A DNA stretch of 31,502 nucleotides, from positions 1 to 31,502 of the IMG/VR virus record IMGVR_UViG_3300017744_000082; one strand, given 5' to 3'. Position numbers and translations under genes: made by a program. Each line of letters starts with the position of its first letter. Position 1 is the first letter of the stretch. The notes below the pieces were generated by a model. It worked only from the letters and a program-made list of their open reading frames with translations. It was not told where the DNA came from and ran no database searches. Below, piece after piece: positions 29,201 through 31,502 of the stretch. This DNA is from a virus.

Positions 29201-31502
29201 GTGCTCATATCTACCAAAATCAAACTTAATATTTCTAGTATCTTGTATATACTCTATCACCTGTCTTGCTTCAGGTGTATACATGAATGATGTAGACTTT
29301 TGTCTATTTATTTGTTTTTGCAATAAGTTTAATGCATGTTTAACCATTGGATCAGATCTAAAATTACCCAATGTATTAGGATTAAGAAAACTTCCTTTCA
29401 CATCTTCTGTAATAATAGTTACTAGTTGTTGCGCATCGTGTCCAAACTGTGGCACAGATTTGTGTACTGATAATGCTTTACCTATTGAAAAAACTTGATC
29501 TGTAGTTTTTTCAAGTTTGTACAACATATCAAACAAAGCTAACTCAGCATTTTTATTTTTACCTTTAAGTTGTTGTGTATTTAGTTTAATATTCCCTGAT
29601 CCTTTGAAGCTATCTATTTTCTTTTTAGCTGCTTTTTTTCCTACATTAGAATAATATTCTGCATAAGCATTTACTAAAGCTTGATTGGTATTGCTAGTAG
29701 TCATAATAGATTGATCGCCTCTATGCTTATCATATAGCTTAACAATAGGGTGATTCATTATAATTGCAACATCTTTGATGTCAATACCAGTTCTTGCTAA
29801 TAGTGTAAATATATTTACTGTGTTAGGCGTAAGTCCTAGCTTGTTTGCATATTGATACTTAGCATTATCTAAAACTATGTTTAATAGCTGTGCTACTGTA
29901 AATGCATCACCTTCTGGTTTACTTTCATCAAATCTATCTACTAAAGAACTAATCTCATCATAGTTGTCTATTTTCAAGCCAAATGTAAATCCTACTTTAT
30001 GACCTGCCATTACATTTAATATACGTTGTAATGATGCTATAGTACCAATCATATTCTGTGCAGGTACATTATCATTAAAGTATTGTGAATCACCAGTTGG
30101 TGTTAACTGATTATCCATTACAAGTTTTTTGCCATAGAATGATTCGACAGCTGATATAGCTCCTTCTGCTATTTCTTTTATTTCAATAGGCGTAGTTATT
30201 TCTTTATATCTACGACTATCAATCTCTATATCTCCTAATAGTTTAAGATTCAAATCAAGTAATTCATTTGCAGATACTTGATAGTCTTTTAATAAATTAG
30301 TTTGTATTCTTGCTTCTGTTCCTAATGGCGATGTTCTTGTTGTTCCAGGCACATTACCATAATGTTTATAATTTATATATATAGCGTCTCCATCAAGGTC
30401 TGCACCCATTACAGCAGACACCTTTGAAGGTATCTCTATAGTTGATCTAGCGCCTTCTGTTCCTTCTTGTGCAAATCCTTTTACAACAAAAACAACGGAA
30501 GATTGTTTACCGTGTGCAGGTATACGCGTACCTAATACTAAATCACCTACTTTAACACCATCTTGTTTTGCAGTAGCTGGTATAATAGCTTCAGATACAA
30601 CAAAGTCTTTGCCTTCTTCTATTTTGCTATTTAAAACATTTATGTATTGCTCGTTAGTAGACTGGTCAATAAGATCAGATATTTTTATATACGATTTTAA
30701 ATCTCTACCAATTGGCGATGTTTGATATGCTATAGTACCACCAAACATAGCTTTAGTACCAAACTTAACAAGTCTTGACGCGGCTAACTGCTGCATCATA
30801 CTGTGTAGCTGTGGATGTAATCCTGGTGCATATTGTGCAAGTGATGTATTAAGATTGCCAAAAAACTCTTCGCCTATTAGCTTAGATAAAAATTGTACAT
30901 CTTTTTCACGCTGCTTTGGTGTTGATTCATCTGAATATATTACACTACCACTTCGTTCCTGCTCAAACCCTATCATTGACTGTGCAGCTAACTCATGCAT
31001 ACGTTTTACCATAGCTTCTTCACCTGGCTCTAGGTTAGTATGATGATGTCCAAACAACTGCGATGGCATGTGGAATGAATGTCTTTCTTTGTCAAGCTCT
31101 ACTTGTAAACCAAAACCTTCACCGCTAAGTCCTTGCCAACTATCTAATAAGTCTGCTTCTGCTTCACCTTTAGCATTATATATTTCATTTTGTTTATTTA
31201 CTATATCTTCCTCTGTTGTGTTTTCTAAATCATACATATATTCTTTGCCTGGCGCATATACTTTTAATGCTGATTCAAACGTAGCTATAGGAATAAAATC
31301 ATGATTTCTACCTGTAATTTCTGGACCTGGTATTAGCTTAGATGCGCCAATAGCTTCTTTTCTTGCTCTTAATATGTTTGCTATTTTTTTACGATAAGGA
31401 CTATTTTTTTCCATTTCTGGTGTAATCTCATCTATCTTAAACTTTGCAAATGTTCTTTTTCCAAACATTTTACTGTTAGGATTATCTGTTTCTACATAAT
31501 CA
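26207..31502 (-). CDS. Giant virion-type protein with DxDGD RNA-polymerase-like motif, partial (at least 1,764 aa)
   Basis: The gene is cut by the right edge: the frame has no stop upstream of the Met at 31468 and reads DYVETDNPNSK into it, so that Met is not the real start. Numbering from it, Arg315-Ile-Pro (GTRIPAHGKQS) is followed about 42 residues later by KVSAVMGADLDGD, with Asp357, Asp359 and Asp361. Cellular RNA polymerase beta-prime has RAP followed about 35 residues later by NADFDGD, whose three aspartates hold the catalytic magnesium. Single-chain phage polymerases (YonO, crAss-like gp66) keep DxDGD. The C-terminal 500 residues include hydrophobic stretches (VHLGFSAAVGVGNILAG; GFGLTAMLLLLGSL), as in proteins ejected with phage DNA. 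Family assignment is inference. Confidence 0.7.
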   Translation of the reverse strand, partial: DYVETDNPNSKMFGKRTFAKFKIDEITPEMEKNSPYRKKIANILRARKEAIGASKLIPGPEITGRNHDFIPIATFESALKVYAPGKEYMYDLENTTEEDIVNKQNEIYNAKGEAEADLLDSWQGLSGEGFGLQVELDKERHSFHMPSQLFGHHHTNLEPGEEAMVKRMHELAAQSMIGFEQERSGSVIYSDESTPKQREKDVQFLSKLIGEEFFGNLNTSLAQYAPGLHPQLHSMMQQLAASRLVKFGTKAMFGGTIAYQTSPIGRDLKSYIKISDLIDQSTNEQYINVLNSKIEEGKDFVVSEAIIPATAKQDGVKVGDLVLGTRIPAHGKQSSVVFVVKGFAQEGTEGARSTIEIPSKVSAVMGADLDGDAIYINYKHYGNVPGTTRTSPLGTEARIQTNLLKDYQVSANELLDLNLKLLGDIEIDSRRYKEITTPIEIKEIAEGAISAVESFYGKKLVMDNQLTPTGDSQYFNDNVPAQNMIGTIASLQRILNVMAGHKVGFTFGLKIDNYDEISSLVDRFDESKPEGDAFTVAQLLNIVLDNAKYQYANKLGLTPNTVNIFTLLARTGIDIKDVAIIMNHPIVKLYDKHRGDQSIMTTSNTNQALVNAYAEYYSNVGKKAAKKKIDSFKGSGNIKLNTQQLKGKNKNAELALFDMLYKLEKTTDQVFSIGKALSVHKSVPQFGHDAQQLVTIITEDVKGSFLNPNTLGNFRSDPMVKHALNLLQKQINRQKSTSFMYTPEARQVIEYIQDTRNIKFDFGRYEHKRLLEDYYLMKVAEAVPSLNINNKSLQDVYNTLEAHSKLPGDNFVKKYLLFSNVEQQDDFYKTNIQINPNEINKFSVEETIQIARNEFTTLPDNIKDALLQFDYIKNGLGFKGKTLTSLFAQNYVREKFGLLDELLQKEINNTPSIDDSAVVDKANELMLNHPNLFRNEEKTTTTQKEVQRLKGQETFEPSGTAKLKLNKREFYQDHLQELTKTLTYNEYLKFLGYSPDAVTNAEPKVKRYLEDRYKRYLDSLANVEALENKLQDMDSRSIKELVEIAGDLQNREDELASPKLLHKLHLAIGKKAMRIQSQKIADKTGETFEAGQEDISAIRKWFGANNMTSNRPEIQFMLNEIEKEYRKYVREVQSLVQEIDTVHRALRRSKGFSLKGLYNPRARHQELFGKMFTEDIKNGRNNGISLVDRATFNSSNPSQEERDFYNKYMEITAKFRNVIGKDGMGKFYIPHVQMGNLEALSARGLLGLYANSLGSTNNIDGIKVYGTNPEGKKVLQSFGYWKDLYLTEGGSLIVKGRNIKELSKLKKKAEAQAKLGVHEDGDAIVATDLEMDTLMEGGLFSRFNASRTVRAQELTSYNLTENLKQYVRSVSFVHGYGEFKGMNDIATLVDAVIAVNNEMGNKNSAEYLTKVWRQGFLRKQRQESMFGKNFDKATQFLVRWTALVHLGFSAAVGVGNILAGKYQEVRAKGGKKFILGEKRFWTSYTKDGWKGMDIIKKYRIVELSFSDVVGAKDSFSQIESWAFLPMELSEKWIQGAAFLGELTQEEYDSGEVSEQRVMEINSRIATMHGEGYTQLDQRLLSMYSLGVAAQQFKRWFITLAYNRLKQEDINRFGEKEIGSYRAGYDFVKKMFDGEVDMMKLKQEFEALPEFRQDAIHALLRGFGLTAMLLLLGSLSDDDDIYSDSLRKLSNDALIFTDTKRFVNYTIPPASISTGRNALQFSKELITLERYQRDSKFGARSDLKAKGTARKILPFKAITEPLLER

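Noticed and set aside
27180-31300. Plus-strand open frames antisense to the giant protein
   Set aside because: They are short and scattered, and the minus-strand frame is continuous and carries recognisable motifs.
1-31502. Recoded stop codons, as in some crAss-like phages
   Set aside because: TAA, TAG and TGA all end genes at sensible places and no gene needs read-through.
1-31502. Prophage with integrase or host flanking genes
   Set aside because: No integrase, repressor pair or host housekeeping gene is visible. The only hint is the tRNA-like end at 184-208.

Overview
The window looks like part of a double-stranded DNA phage that infects a Bacteroidota host, probably a marine flavobacterium-like organism. 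The evidence is as follows. The DNA is AT-rich and packed with genes. Most start codons follow A-rich stretches and lack Shine-Dalgarno motifs. Bacteroidota-type promoter elements (TAnnTTTG) occur. The replication and recombination proteins are phage-like. One secreted protein carries Bacteroidota-type cysteine repeats and a C-terminal type IX secretion (T9SS) sorting domain. The code is standard, with TAA, TAG and TGA all used as stops. No stretch longer than about 110 bases lacks a gene. No integrase, terminase, portal or major capsid gene is in the window, so the phage family cannot be named from it.

Bases 1 to about 12,560 (plus strand) are an early and replication region. Many small genes (50-4157), often coupled by TAATG or ATGA overlaps, include a tiny membrane peptide, a zinc-ribbon protein and a Fis-type helix-turn-helix. 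They lead into a DUF932 protein, a GNAT-like conserved phage protein, a compact di-zinc peptidase, a DnaB-type helicase, a short HU-like protein, a recombination/annealing-like protein, an SSB-like protein with an acidic tail, a RusA-like resolvase, a DnaA domain IV-like protein, an Nmad1-like protein and small hypotheticals. Two promoter candidates (10110-10139 and 11453-11460) sit inside this run. The second starts a leader with two tandem hairpins.

Bases 12,556 to 31,502 (minus strand, read right to left) are a late region. It opens at the right edge with a giant protein that is cut by the window. This protein carries a DxDGD motif in a context like the catalytic barrel of RNA polymerase beta-prime, and hydrophobic stretches near its C-terminus. 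Next come a LamG-containing tail-fibre-like protein, a small protein, two paralogous virion-like proteins, a predicted outer-membrane barrel, a membrane-anchored coiled coil, an exported thioredoxin-fold protein without CxxC, a LamG protein, the T9SS-tagged cysteine-repeat protein and a 3TM holin. A cluster of small, mostly basic marine-phage proteins with repeated gene junctions follows, then two further paralogous virion-like proteins, a DUF5675 protein, a virion-like protein, a small protein and a metallophosphoesterase with an N-terminal helix-turn-helix. The two regions converge and overlap by 8 bases near 12,560.

The most unusual part is the block from 17,980 to 22,571. There the phage appears to encode several exported proteins (a T9SS cargo, an outer-membrane barrel, a periplasmic or secreted thioredoxin fold) in its late region. 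I infer that they modify the host cell surface or envelope during infection. The second notable item is the possible virion-associated RNA-polymerase-like protein at the right edge.
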